This document shows, in pieces, positions 10,985-21,294 of a stretch of 64,000 bases of DNA. Numbering within the stretch: the stretch's first letter is position 1; every line of letters starts with the position of its first letter. A program made the translations under genes and the position numbers. The stretch is from Cornus controversa (Eukaryota; Streptophyta; Magnoliopsida; Cornales; Cornaceae): contig CM048846.1 in assembly GCA_026545225.1 (NCBI GenBank), forward strand, positions 84,337,270-84,401,269. The letters are read 5' to 3'. Below the pieces are notes generated by a model. The model was not told the DNA's origin. It saw nothing but the letters and a program-made list of their open reading frames with translations, and ran no database searches.

Positions 10985-11130
10985 AGGTAATGCTACTCAG
11001 GTAGAATTCGTAGGCAGAAATATTTACATCCATTGGATGCATGTGGTGAGTGTATGTGGTGGGACTTACCACATACATCTAATAAATATAAATATTTCTG
11101 CCTACTAATTCTGTCTAAATAACATTACCT
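10985..11130. mobile_element. Small foldback MITE, 146 bp
   Basis: The two halves are inverted copies. The left arm begins AGGTAATGCTACTCAGGTAG, and the right arm read from outside begins AGGTAATGTTATTTAGACAG. Both continue into GTAGGCAGAAATATTTA. The arms meet at a GTGGTGAGTG/CTTACCAC centre. T-runs on both sides hide any target duplication, so the superfamily is not determined. It has no coding capacity. Confidence 0.75.
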
Positions 11131-12583
11131 TTTTTTTTTTTTGGTAACAAAAAACTCACACAATCATATTGCCAAAGACTCCAAAAATAAGAAAGTACAG
11201 CTAGACTGTAACTCTTAGTATGATACTTATCCCTTTACATGTAAAGAAATACATCATCCTTATACCCGATGTAATATAATATTAAAGGTAAATACACTGA
11301 TATTATTTGAAATTTAGTGAAAATTCAATTCAAATGATATTTTGAAAACAATTAAGTCATACTCATTTGAACTTGGACGCGTGGTATAAACTCTCCTTAG
11401 TCTAAACTTTCTTAGTTCCGTCATAAAAATTGAATGTGTGGACCAAAATGCCTTTAATTAATAAAAAATGACCTTATCACCCTTAAAATGCTATGAAATT
11501 ACAAAAGTCACTTCTTAATAGACAAATATACCCTCAGCTGATTAATATGATACTATTGCACAGCAAACCACGAAACACATGCAATGAAGTTGAAACAAAT
11601 GCAAGTGAAATTCAAATGAAAATGAAGTTAAGCTCAAGCCAATGTAAATATACACAATGAAGTTAATACAAATGCAAGTGAAATTCAAATGAAAATGAAG
11701 TTAAGCTCAAGCGAATATAAATTATATTTACATAAATATAATTTAAACACGTACAATGATACATGCATATTTTTTTAATGCTTTTTAATTAAAAACAAGA
11801 AAAGTCAATAAAAATCTCTCTTTTCATGCATCTCTGTCTTATACCACCATAGGGTCCATAGTTGGCCCTTTCCACGTCCACCACCCTGACCTTCTCTTTC
11901 TCAAATCAGCCCGCACCTTTGTTGCGAATCGAATCCATTATTTTGTAACGATTGAAACGGAGAAAGACTTAGTACACCCGTTATATCATGTTATCGATAT
12001 TGTCAATCAATTATATCTTATCATATAAATAAAAATATATTTACTTTATCAGTCCGTGGTAACAAGTCATCAATATTTCAGAAGTATTAAATTGATTTTC
12101 AAATAGAGGAGGTATTTTTTTTTTTCTAATCATGCATGGCAGCGTAACAATAAAAAAAAAAAAAAACCCATTAATTTTAATCCGAATCGCGTTGATCCGG
12201 AATTTCCTAGAACCGACCGAACTACCATGAACCGAAAATTTTAAAACCTTGAAATTTTCTCAATTATTAATCGCTTATACTTTCAGAATTGTGTTAATTA
12301 ATGAAAAACAAGCTTAATTTTTGTTTCTTTTGGTCAATGTATGCTGTGACAACATATTTAACAACTATATTGATTCATTAATTTTAACTCAGAACCCTGA
12401 GATCTAATCATCTTTCAAGCCTTCTATGCGAAATTCTGTCACTCTAGCATACACAAATATATACATAAATAAATAAATAAAAAATACATTAGAAGAACAC
12501 ATACAAGCAAATATTCACAGGCTCAACAGCTTTCTTTAAAGAAATGAAGGCTCTTTAATTACTTGCAAGAAAGCTAGCTAGTT
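11131..12583. other. AT-rich intergenic DNA upstream of the membrane-protein family
   Basis: No gene supported. It contains a tandem duplication at 11582-11727 and poly-T/poly-A tracts near 12117 and 12153. The last ~100 bp before 12584 would be the promoter of the pseudogene that follows; no convincing TATA box is present there. Confidence 0.55.
11582..11727. repeat. Tandem duplication, 73-bp unit, two copies
   Basis: The segment starting CAATGAAGTT at 11582 recurs at 11655. The shared core reads AATGCAAGTGAAATTCAAAT. The copies differ at only a few positions. Confidence 0.85.
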
Positions 12584-13090
12584 ATGGCTATAGATATTGA
12601 GCAACCTTCAGTTGAGTTATCAAAAGTTGCAGTTTCTGAAACCCATGGGTTCTCATCACCGATATCTTCCTCTGCTTCAGACCCCGAAACACTTGATGAT
12701 CAGCACCACCAACGCCAACCACCAGACGATGTTCCTAATCCCTCTGGCCGGTGTCGTTGCCGCGGCACATAACCACGTTGAGTGGCCAGCGAAAGTAATC
12801 GGATTTTGTCTTTCGATATGGGCTATTGCAGTTGCACTCCAATCCCTCCAAATTTTTCATGCGCCACTCCCTATAAGCTAGCTTCCACTTTCTCTCTCAC
12901 GCCATCTTTGTTGCAGTCACTCTGCTCTCTCTCTCTCAAGTGGTAGAGCATTTGGGTGTCCTCTTTGGGTTCACAGCCTTCTTCTTCGTCATCACCATAC
13001 CTTTCCCACTCTACATTAAGCTCATTGACTGGACCATCTTTGCTCTCTCTCACTCTGCTCCTTATTTTCCTCATAAAAAATCCTTCTTAA
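12584..13090 (+). pseudogene. Broken copy of a small multi-membrane-segment protein gene
   Basis: Homologous to the intact genes at 13920 and 28215. The first frame (ATG at 12584) gives an N-terminus sharing SSASDPET and then runs to a stop at 12770. A different frame continues the family sequence: HNHVEWPAKVIGFCLS, then a stop at about 12880. Further on, the family residues VEHLGVLFGFTAFFF and the final membrane segment are readable, but the stretch between membrane segments 2 and 3 (NYMFPKFPKLAQ in the 13920 paralogue) is missing. At least one frameshift, one stop and one small deletion are therefore present. The first ~20 residues differ from the MEEMKKK start of the intact copies, which suggests a diverged paralogue. 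It is very unlikely to make a full-length product. Confidence 0.8.
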
Positions 13091-13845
13091 TACAGGTGGA
13101 CTAATGATTACGAGGAACCGAAGATAAGCAACATCGTCGACCGTTGTTACATGAATTGCAAGAATCTGTGTGTGTACGTGTTTTTTTTTTGAAGTGTCCA
13201 ACCCGTCGCTCTTACTCCGTTCAATTTCCTTTTTCTTGAACCATTTGCCGGAGAGTTCCGATCTGAAAATGACAGTTGCAGCTGACTTCGTTTTAAACTT
13301 CCTTCACTCATCGCGTATGTATAATATTTACTTTTATTAAATTAAAACATTAACTTCTTCCATCACTTATCGCGTGTATATATATTTACTTTTATTAAAT
13401 TAAAACATTTTAATTTAATGTATATATATATATATTTTGAGTAAAATTGGTTGATTATAAATGCTTTTATATTATAAATACAAAGATTTTATGGGTACAA
13501 AATATTAAAGGCAAAAATGTAATTTGTTTAACTTTCAGATTTTAATTTTTATATTTAACAAACGATGTTAATAAATTTTGCGTTTAAAATTAAAATTTTA
13601 AATTAATACATTCATTACTTAAAATTTTAACACTTAATTTTTTTTAGTAATTCTTGGGTCCACAATCAAGAAGACCATTGTGAAGCACGATGAAGAACAT
13701 TACGGCGACGAAGAAAGCCATTATGAACACTATTACGGCGATGAAGAATACCATTGCAATGGTCTTCTTCATTGTGGGCCTAAGAAGACTTAACCTCATT
13801 TGATGTTGGTGCAGGAAGAACATTCGAGGCTCTATACCAATCAAC
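13091..13845. other. Intergenic DNA between pseudogene and intact paralogue
   Basis: AT-rich, with a degenerate duplication around 13317-13410: ACTTTTATTAAATTAAAACA occurs twice. It also contains the hairpin-forming block annotated at 13656-13780. No other gene supported. Confidence 0.55.
13656..13780. repeat. Hairpin-forming inverted repeat upstream of the 13920 gene
   Basis: The left arm 13656-13680 (starting GGGTCCACAATC) is the near-perfect reverse complement of 13757-13780, leaving a loop of about 76 nt. Inside the loop, ATTACGGCGACGAAGAA and ATTACGGCGATGAAGAA form a direct repeat (13699-13715 and 13733-13749). The block is compositionally unlike its AT-rich surroundings. It could be a small MITE or part of the promoter region. 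Confidence 0.6.
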
Positions 13846-13852
13846 TATAAAA
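13846..13852 (+). promoter_or_regulatory. TATA box of the 13920 gene
   Basis: TATAAAA followed by GCTCATAGTGAGAC, 68 bp before the ATG. The same arrangement, TATAAAAGCT then AGTGAGAC, precedes the 28215 paralogue. Conservation between the paralogues supports it as the core promoter. A GA microsatellite leader (about 13893-13912) follows. Confidence 0.7.
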
Positions 13853-13919
13853 GCTCATAGTGAGACGGCACATCCATAACTCAAACTCATATTGAGAGAG
13901 AGAGAGAGAGAGTAAGAGA

Positions 13920-14411
13920 ATGGAGGAGATGAAGAAGAAGTTGTTCCTATCAATTAAGCATTTCCTGCAAAGTCGACAGCGAATTTCACTTCCGCCATTT
14001 TCTTCTGCTTCAGACCCTGAAACACCGGCACCACCACCACCACCACCAGCAACTCAAACCAGCCACGTTCCTGATCCTGCACACAACCATGTTGAGTGGC
14101 CAGCGAACGTAATCGGATTTTGTTTCTCATGGGCTGTTGCAATTGCAGTTCAATCGGCCCAAAGTCATGAGTCACTCCACTTCCTCTCTCATGCCATGGT
14201 TGTTGCAGTCACTCTCCTCTATCTCTCAAACTACATGTTTCCCAAGTTCCCAAAACTAGCCCAAGTCCTAGAGCATGTGGGTGTCCTCTTTGGTGCCACT
14301 GCCTTCTTCTTCGCCATCACTATACCTTTCCCACTCTGCATTAAGCTCGTTTACTGGACCATCTTTGCTCTTTCTCTGCTCGTCATTTTACTCATAAAAT
14401 ACCTCCATTGA
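13920..14411 (+). CDS. Small multi-pass membrane protein of unrecognised family (163 aa)
   Basis: I do not recognise the family. The cytosolic-looking N-terminus is basic (MEEMKKK), then a proline run (APPPPPPP, residues 37-43) ends in NHVEWPANV. Four hydrophobic segments follow, at about residues 62-80, 88-105, 119-136 and 141-160, joined by very short loops. The segment LEHVGVLFGATAFFFAITIPF is the best conserved between copies. No signal peptide, zinc motif or catalytic motif is visible. The single exon starts at the first ATG after a TATA box and leader, and the paralogue at 28215 has an in-frame ATG at the same place. It sits 0.8 kb after a pseudogene copy. It is likely a real lineage-specific gene because two copies keep open frames of similar length while a third is decayed. 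Subcellular location and role are unknown. Confidence 0.8.
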   Translation: MEEMKKKLFLSIKHFLQSRQRISLPPFSSASDPETPAPPPPPPATQTSHVPDPAHNHVEWPANVIGFCFSWAVAIAVQSAQSHESLHFLSHAMVVAVTLLYLSNYMFPKFPKLAQVLEHVGVLFGATAFFFAITIPFPLCIKLVYWTIFALSLLVILLIKYLH

Positions 14412-14431
14412 CTAATGACTGCTACCATATA

Positions 14432-14640
14432 TAGTTGGGCATCTACTAAAATAAGCTTGTTTCAAGAATTTCCAGAATCTGTGTTTTTGTTATTAGTGTT
14501 ACTTGCTTAGGTTGTCTCAGAGATTGTTGAAGTTGCTGGTTGGTTGAATATTGTTGTATGTATCAATCATTTACATATGAACCCTTTTATAATCAATTAG
14601 TTTTAATCAAACACTTGTATAATTGTTGGTTGGTTGAATT
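14432..14640 (+). repeat. Conserved 3' flank of the membrane-protein gene
   Basis: The sequence from GGGCATCTACTAAAATAAGC to the TTGTTGGTTG repeats matches 29044-29245 downstream of the 28215 paralogue. It probably holds the 3' UTR and shows that the duplication covered the whole transcription unit. Confidence 0.75.
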
Positions 14641-15115
14641 AGTTGAATCAAATCGCAAAAATTCTTGAGTTAAAAGCATAATTTCGTATTTGCACTTGGT
14701 TTTGTCACACAATGCCAAATTAGTATTGTAATAAATGGGATTGGGCCTTGGGCTCGATCCAACTTACTGGGCCTCTTGAGCAGAGGGGGTTACCAGCGTG
14801 CCACCTTGGCTTTGATTTTTTTTAACAGGTGGCGAATTATGACTGGTGAAAGTTATATTAGTGTTTTTCTACTGGGGAAAGTTATATTAGGGTTTTCCCT
14901 TACTTCCATTATATATTCATTCCCCATCGTAGCCAAACTCTGCGTTACTTTTCTTTTTCCTCAGCTAAATTCGTAAATCAATTCAAACTGAGTATAACAA
15001 GGGAGACCATGGATAATGATCCACTACAAACCACACCATTGACACATTCCCAAGTAAAATGTAAGATGATGATGATTATCGATGTAACTTATGAAGAGGA
15101 CATTGTTACTACTCT
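14641..15115. other. Intergenic DNA before the CACTA element
   Basis: No gene supported. A 66-codon frame at 14776 has no recognisable features. The last three bases, TCT, are the CACTA target site. Confidence 0.55.
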
Positions 15116-15710
15116 CACTACAACAAATAAGGTTTTTCGTTATAAAATTTTTTGTGACAAAAGGCTCAAAATTTGTCATAAGTAATCTTTCATCACAAAA
15201 GATTTTTTGTTACTGGTTTGTGGGTAATTGTTGCGTTGCAAAAAGTAATTAGTCATGAACTTAAAATTTTGTTGCAATTGGTAAGCATTTGTGACAAAAT
15301 TTATTTTGTAATAAATAGTTTATTTTTTTGGAACATACACAATTTCATAGCAAATAGTCTCCATTTTGCTACAATTATCTTTGTAGCTAAAGCTATTATT
15401 TATTACTACAAACTTTTTTTTGTAGCAAAAACTAATGGTATTGTCATAACCTAACCTCCAATATCATCCAATCAATATTCTCCAACTCAAGATTTCTAAA
15501 ACAATGATAAAACAGAATTCAAAAATTGACTTGGAGTGATACTAATTTCAAATTCCCATTAGAGAATTAGTAGGTTTAGAACAATTCATACAATACAAAC
15601 ACAATGAATGAACTAACAAGTTTCAAATTTCCATGAGAGAAGCAACTAATTTTAAGTACGCATAAGAGAAGTAAAAATTATTGTAATTTTAGAACAAGAA
15701 GTAATCAAGT

Positions 15711-16079
15711 TTAGTAATCACTAAGAAGCCCGAAATTGTGAAAAAATTGCTCGAATCCTTTCCTCCAATAGAGGTCCAAGCCTCTCTCCAACCTTTGCTC
15801 CAACCTCTCCTCAATCCTTTCCTCGATCCTCTCCTCCATTAGCTTAACTCTTTCCATTGCCTCAACATAATTCTTTTTCGCTTCCTCAGCCCTTTTATGA
15901 GCAGCCTCCACGTCCGCTCTTGTGCAACGACCTGAAGGATTAGGCCTTACACCATGTCCAAGCCCACAGAGGTAATACTCTTTGTAACCAAGCACCTCAC
16001 GCAATATTTCAAAATCAGTCTTGGATGTAGCACCCCCTGGAGCTACTTCAGCTGCCTGTGATTTTGCAACCATCTCCAT
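15711..16079 (-). pseudogene. Transposase_24 (Ptta/En-Spm) C-terminal fragment (122 aa)
   Basis: Minus-strand frame containing FEILREVLGYKEYYLCGLGHGVRPNPSGR, followed by a charged coiled coil (AHKRAEEAKKNYVEAMERVK, then repeated EERIEER and EQRLERG units). This matches the C-terminal layout of the second, TNPA-like CACTA protein, which binds subterminal repeats. Its usual N-terminal part is missing, removed either by the internal deletion or by an intron. The ATG at 16079 gives MEMVAKSQ, so a short protein could be made, but I regard it as the last exon of a lost longer gene. Confidence 0.7.
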
Positions 16080-16776
16080 CTACAATTATACACAATTGTC
16101 ATTATTAATTAAGGTAACTGAAGAATAACAGCTATATTAATGTGAAACTTTGCAGAGTTTAAATTGAGGTCAATTTGGAATGCAGCTTAGCTGCCTTTAA
16201 ATCTTTAAATAAACTTATTCCACTCTAAATGTTGCTAATTGCTTTATTGATGTGGGTAGGTATCAGCACTCAGCAATATATTTTCTTTTTAAAGGACTAA
16301 GGAGAGAGGTGAGGTATTATATTATATTATGAATTTTCTTATTTTCTATTGTTTAATTGTTTCAAGTACAGATTGGATGAGTTCAGTTTCATTGTTGTGT
16401 GTAAAAAAAACTGCTTGTCTACTACCATCTCATCGTTTGTAATAAATATGAATCCTATATACAAAAATGAAATTCCAGTCAGGGGAGGGTAAAAGCATAT
16501 TTTTGATAGAAATATGTTGCAATTCAATTCGTAAGTCAAACATGGCCTTTTTCATTTGTGTAAGATCCTTACATGTTGTTCTTGAGCATCTGGGTGACTC
16601 CAACCTTTTCCCGACTTATGATGTGTATCCTTGTAGAAGTCAATCAAATTGTAACTTTCACTTGTCTTTCGCTACATCATTAAAGATGGATGTTTTTATA
16701 AATATTCACAAAAAAATAGACAAGAGCAAGTATGAGACCACTGTAAGGAGTAAAAAAATAGAAGTATACCTGCTCC

Positions 16777-18255
16777 TCAAGGTACCGTACAAATGATTTG
16801 GATCCGCCAAGCATGATCTTCTGGCAAAAAACAACGATGGCCCGTGTAACATATCTTCTGTCCATACTCCAAGTACATTGAACATGTATTCTTGTTACAA
16901 CTCGGGCATGCCAAGTAACCCTTTGTGCACCAACCAGATAAATCTGCATATGCAGGAAAGTCACTTATAGTCCACAACACTACCGCATGTAACTTGAAGT
17001 TACGTCTGGTAAAGGCATCGTAAGTCATCACACCGTTCATCCATAAATCTTTTAAATCATCTATCAGTGGCCGTAGATACACATTTGTGTCTTTTCCTGG
17101 TGACTTAGGTCCAGGAATTAGCAATGACATAAAAATGTATGATTCTTTCAAGCATTTCCAAGATGGTAAATTATATGGCACAACAAATATTGGCCACATG
17201 CTATATGTATTGCTCATGTTACCAAAAGGATTGAATCCATCACTTGATAGCCCAAGTCGAACGTTGCGAGAATCATTGGCAAACAAACCATGTTCTTTGT
17301 CAAACTCCTCCCAAGTTTCAGAATCAGCCGGATGACTTAACACATTCTCCTCTTTGACGTGCTTCTCTTTGTGCCACCTCATATCTCTTGATGTATTTCT
17401 CGATATAAACAACTTTTGAAGTCTTGGTTTCAAAGGAAAGTACCGAAGAATTTTTTGAGGAATTTTCTTACCCTTGCCATTTTGAAATTTGTACCTAGAC
17501 TCACCACATTCAGGACACACCTCCTTATGTTCATGCTCCTTCCAGAAGAGGGCACAATCATTTTTGCACGAGTGAATGGGAATATAACCGAGGCCTAAAT
17601 CAAGCAATTTTCTTTTAGCCTTGTAATGGGACTTTGGTAGTGTTTTCCCTTCAGGTTGTGCATCCCTAAGAACCTCAAGTAACATATTAAATGATTTGTT
17701 ACTCCATTGATTGGATATCTTTAAATGAAACAACTTCAAAATGAAAGACAATTTTGAGAACTTTGAATAACCTGGATACAATTCACGTTGTGCATCTCTG
17801 AACAATCTTTCAAAACTATCTTCTCTTGCTTCCATTTTTGAAAAAGTGGAAGCATGACTAGACGATTCTTTCCCCTGTTGCATATCTGGCAAATCCATTT
17901 GCATGGTCTTTCCAATGTATATATCTTCCACAAATTCATATACCTCATCAATATCGTCATCTTCATCATCTGTAATAGCATCATTGCCACAATGATCAAC
18001 ATGGTCATTATTTGTTTGTTGAATGCCCTCTCCATGCCATACCCAGTGAGTGTAACGGATGTACATCCCATGTTTATACAAATGATCCTCTACCTCTGTC
18101 ATTTGCATGAATGTCAAATTTTTGCATTCACGACACGGACATCGGGCCCTATTGAGACTGTCAGTATGACCACGCGCCAACTGAATGAATTCTTCAAGTC
18201 CTTTTAAATACCGTGGAGAAACCCTAGTGGGATCATGGATCCAACTCTTATCCAT
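16777..18255 (-). pseudogene. TNP2-like CACTA transposase, C-terminally truncated (492 aa)
   Basis: The ATG at 18255 opens MDKSWIHDPTRVSPRYLKGL, the transposase-associated domain (about residues 1-75). An acidic linker follows, then the Transposase_21/TNP2 region (about 200-485). Landmarks are CPECGESRYKF, DGFNPFGNMSNTYSMWP, IPGPKSPGKDTNVYLRPLIDDL, WTISDFPAYADLSGWC, KGYLACPSC and GHRCFLPEDHAWR. Full TNP2 proteins continue for several hundred more residues with the rest of the catalytic core. Here the frame shifts just after HAWR: the next frame reads SKSFVRYLEEQ, which resembles the expected continuation, and then ends. The next 700 bp lack any transposase similarity. A frameshift plus a large 3' deletion is the simplest reading. 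It should bind DNA at best but not cut. Confidence 0.85.
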
Positions 18256-18324
18256 TTATGTAGTTTTCCTATGCCATGAAGAACAACCACATATTACTTA
18301 ATCTGTTATCAAACATGCATTATG

Positions 18325-18635
18325 AGCCTGTTTGCTTTTGGATTATTTTAGTTTATTTAATCACTAAATAGATTTAGTTAGTTCTCTGTTTGGAAGAAGA
18401 AAAAAAATTAAGTTTGGTAACTAGGTGAAGTGATTGTATTACTGTATAAACACTTGAGGAAAGAAAACAACTAAAGCATAATCAAGTCTCAAGCTAATCA
18501 CTATTCAGTACTTAAACGAAGTAATGTTTGGAGCCAAAATCTAGAAATCCAAAAGAAACACTTGATTATGTAATCATTTTTTAATTATTTTTAATAAGCA
18601 TTTATTATTCAAAATTATTCAAACAAATAGTCTTA
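18325..18635. mobile_element. Possible MITE nested in the CACTA element
   Basis: The left end GCCTGTTTGCTTTTGGATTA and the reverse complement of the right end (starting GACTATTTGTTTGAATAATT) are similar over about 35 bp. This suggests a small inverted-repeat element in the former upstream region of the transposase gene. The match is imperfect and I cannot define a target duplication. Confidence 0.3.
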
Positions 18636-19177
18636 AGTGTCAATCCATCTGCTTGTAGGAAAAAATGTATTTAAAGAGTAGTGAATCAGTCATCTTGATT
18701 GTCCAAACCCTTAAAATCAAAACAACCATCCAGGTGGCTATGGAATATTACTGGTATGCTCAGCAAAAGTTCAAATTTAAAAAGCAAAAAAAGACAATGC
18801 AGTTTGAATCCAGCAAAGTATGCAGGCAATAACTTATGCTTTTGGGGGAAAATTATATTTGCGAATATATATGTTTAAATAAGGCTTTCACAGATATCTT
18901 GCAGTTATAATATGAAATGAACATTTTATAATACAAATAGACAGGCTACAACTCAAAGAGAGACTTATAGAGAAACAATTTTCCAGCCATGGAAAATACA
19001 AAAAACCAAGCAGCTCAAGTCCATAGAAAATATCAAACAAAAACTACAGAAATAAAGCTAGTGAACACACAAATATATGTAAGAAAAATGTTTCATCAGT
19101 TTGAAAGCAAAAAATAAAATCATACGAGTTCCAAGATCTGACAAAACAAATAAGTAATCATTAGTGAAAAAAAAAGA

Positions 19178-19274
19178 AGAAATTTGACCGAATCAAAAAC
19201 TTCACAAAGAAAATTGAAGATAAGGAGAAACCAAAAGTGAGCTTATATCATCAATCTGAACAGAGCAAGAAAAG

Positions 19275-19317
<43 letters not shown>

Positions 19318-19440
19318 GATTTGTCAATGATTGAATTGGAATCAAATTGCTGACCTAATCAAAAATTTCACCAAGAAAATCGAAGATAAGGAGGAATCAA
19401 AAGTGAGCTTATATCATCGATCTGAACAAAGCAAAAAAAG

Positions 19441-19500
<60 letters not shown>
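19178..19500. repeat. Duplicated block with expanded AT microsatellites in the CACTA element
   Basis: A segment with AAAAGTGAGCTTATATCATC and GATCTGAACA(A/G)AGCAA(A/G)AAAAGATCG occurs twice, about 170 bp apart. Each copy ends in an AT run (19279-19314 and 19445-19496). The microsatellite therefore duplicated with its flank and then changed length independently. Confidence 0.85.
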
Positions 19501-20190
19501 GAGAATCTGAAATTGAAATGGAATGTAAACTCGAAAGTGAAATGTCACTAAAAATTGAAGACAAGAAGTAAACCATTCGAATCATGAGCTTTGATCAAAA
19601 TTCAAAATTAACATAAAACTCAACTAATCGGAGAAGAGAACTCACCTCAAACTAGTCAGAGATCAGCCAGAGCTTTGGATGAGTCAGAGAAAAGCAAGAA
19701 CTTTGGATCAATGAGAGATCAACTAGAGATTTGATTGAGAAAAGCTAGCTTTGATCGCAAAAGCGTTGTCGATCCAGCGAGATCATGAGCTTTGATTGGG
19801 AAAAACAAATGATTCCAATTGATTACGTAAATGGGTATATTGATTAATTGAGGATAAAAAATATATATATTAATTAACTGGTATTGGGGCAAGGATAAGT
19901 TTAGTAAAATTTACCTTTTTGCCATTTATTTTAGCATTGGTCACAAAATTTATGATTGTGCCAATTACTTGACCTATTGCTATAAAATTAGTTGTTTGTG
20001 CCAAAAAGTCACTTTTATTTACAAATTTATTTTTGTTGTAAAAGATTTTTTGTCACAAAATTTAATATTTGTGTCAATTAATTTAATTTTCGTCACAAAA
20101 TTAGTGTTTGTGCCAAAAACAGTCACTTTTAATCATGAATTTAACTTTGTGGCAAAGATTTTATGGCCAAAAGCACAATTTCTTGTAGTG

Positions 20191-20486
20191 TCTTCAAGTT
20201 GATAGAAAACTATGTTGCCATGTTGGGACATCTTCTATTTTTCAAGTCCTTTCCTTCTTGCCAAAAATTTTATTCTTTATTGCATATTTGGTATTATCAC
20301 TATTCTTACTTCTTTCCAACATTGAAAAATAGTAAAATTTCAGCTACAAAACTAATTCTAATAGGCTTTCATTTACAAAACCAGTGTTTGAAATGATTGT
20401 AAAAATAAATAAATAAATAACATTTAATCATTTTTATTAAAATTGAAGGGTCAACAAAATTATGCAAAAAGGCATAAACTAAATAA
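20191..20486. other. AT-rich spacer
   Basis: No gene supported between the CACTA element and the next inverted-repeat element. Confidence 0.5.
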
Positions 20487-20806
20487 GGGTCTATTTGGTA
20501 ACATGGTCATATTTAGTTTTCTGTTCTTATTTCCAAAAAAATGAGAAGTCACAATAAGAAACACATTTTCATTTCAGAAAAAAATAAAAAAGCAATGTTA
20601 AAAAATTTCAACTGATTAGGCAAAAGTTGAAAGCTTTAAAACGAAGCTGTCAATTCTAGTTTTCATTTTTATGAGCATTGTAGTAATGTTAAAAAATTAC
20701 CAGCAGATGACGTTGTCAAACGTATAATTATGCTTTTGACAGAAATGATAGCACAACTGATTTTCAGTTTCTATTTTTCAAACGACAGCGTTACCAAACA
20801 AACCCC
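20487..20806. mobile_element. MITE with GGG-TTTGGTAAC inverted ends, ~320 bp
   Basis: The left end GGGTCTATTTGGTAACATGG mirrors the right end, which read from outside is GGGGTTTGTTTGGTAACGCT. Inner arms also pair in part: the left TTAGTTTTCTGTTC region against the right TTTTCAGTTTCTATTTTTC. No coding capacity. End sequences of this type are common among small hAT or PIF MITEs in plants. The target duplication is unclear, so the superfamily is open. Confidence 0.6.
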
Positions 20807-20906
20807 GAGTTAAGCAACAACAATAAGAACTAAACTTTTCAAATAACTGTCAAATACTTGTCATAAATGTATATCGGAGCATATGCAATGAATTAGGCCA
20901 TATATA

Positions 20907-21203
20907 TGTTGAGGTTGTGGAGCTTGAATCACAAGCTCGGTTTATGTTGTCACTTCGCGAACCATATTTAGTTCTCTATAAATATAGACATCTAGAGTTT
21001 CATATGTATTGAGAGAGACGCAGTCGTTTCTTGTGAGGGTTCAGAGAGTTCTCCATTGTAATCCCTCATTATTGTTGATAGTGAATTTTTTGGTGCTCTC
21101 AGTAGATGTAGGCAAAGTCTTTTGTCGAACCATTTAAATGTGTGTGTCTTGTGTGATTGTTTCTCTCTTGCTTGCATTTTTTATTTTTGATTTATTGCCA
21201 ACA
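20907..21203 (+). repeat. 5' LTR of copia-2
   Basis: 297 bp, starting TGTTGAGG and ending CCAACA. A TATA-like TCTATAAATATAG near 20974 is the likely element promoter. Confidence 0.93.
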
Positions 21204-21205
21204 AC

Positions 21206-21217
21206 TGGTATCAAAGC
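21206..21217 (+). other. Primer binding site of copia-2
   Basis: TGGTATCAAAGC, two bases after the LTR. It differs by one base from the usual methionine-tRNA complement, in keeping with decay. Confidence 0.85.
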
Positions 21218-21294
21218 CTTGGTTGGAGAACTTAGGGCACATGAGGCGTTTGACGTAATTCTAGTTAAGAAATTATTCACTATGAATATGGCCG

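Larger units (their letters stand above)
15116..20190 (-). mobile_element. CACTA (En/Spm) DNA transposon, 5075 bp, internally deleted
   Basis: Begins CACTACAACAAATAAGG and ends TTTCTTGTAGTG, so the outer ends are inverted CACTACAA(G/C)AAA repeats. It is flanked by the 3-bp duplication TCT (15113-15115 and 20191-20193). Subterminal regions (15120-15450 and 19930-20180) are full of short motifs such as TTTGTGACAAA and GTCACAAAATTT in both orientations, as expected for transposase-binding repeats. The minus-strand interior holds a truncated TNP2-like transposase and a Transposase_24-like fragment. The catalytic gene is incomplete, so the copy is probably non-autonomous. Confidence 0.94.

Noticed and set aside
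13644-13844. 66-codon minus-strand frame with a hydrophobic FFIAVIVFIMAFFVAVMF run
   Set aside because: It is the antisense reading of the hairpin block. The hydrophobic pattern arises from the repeated GAAGAA/GACGAA codons on the other strand.
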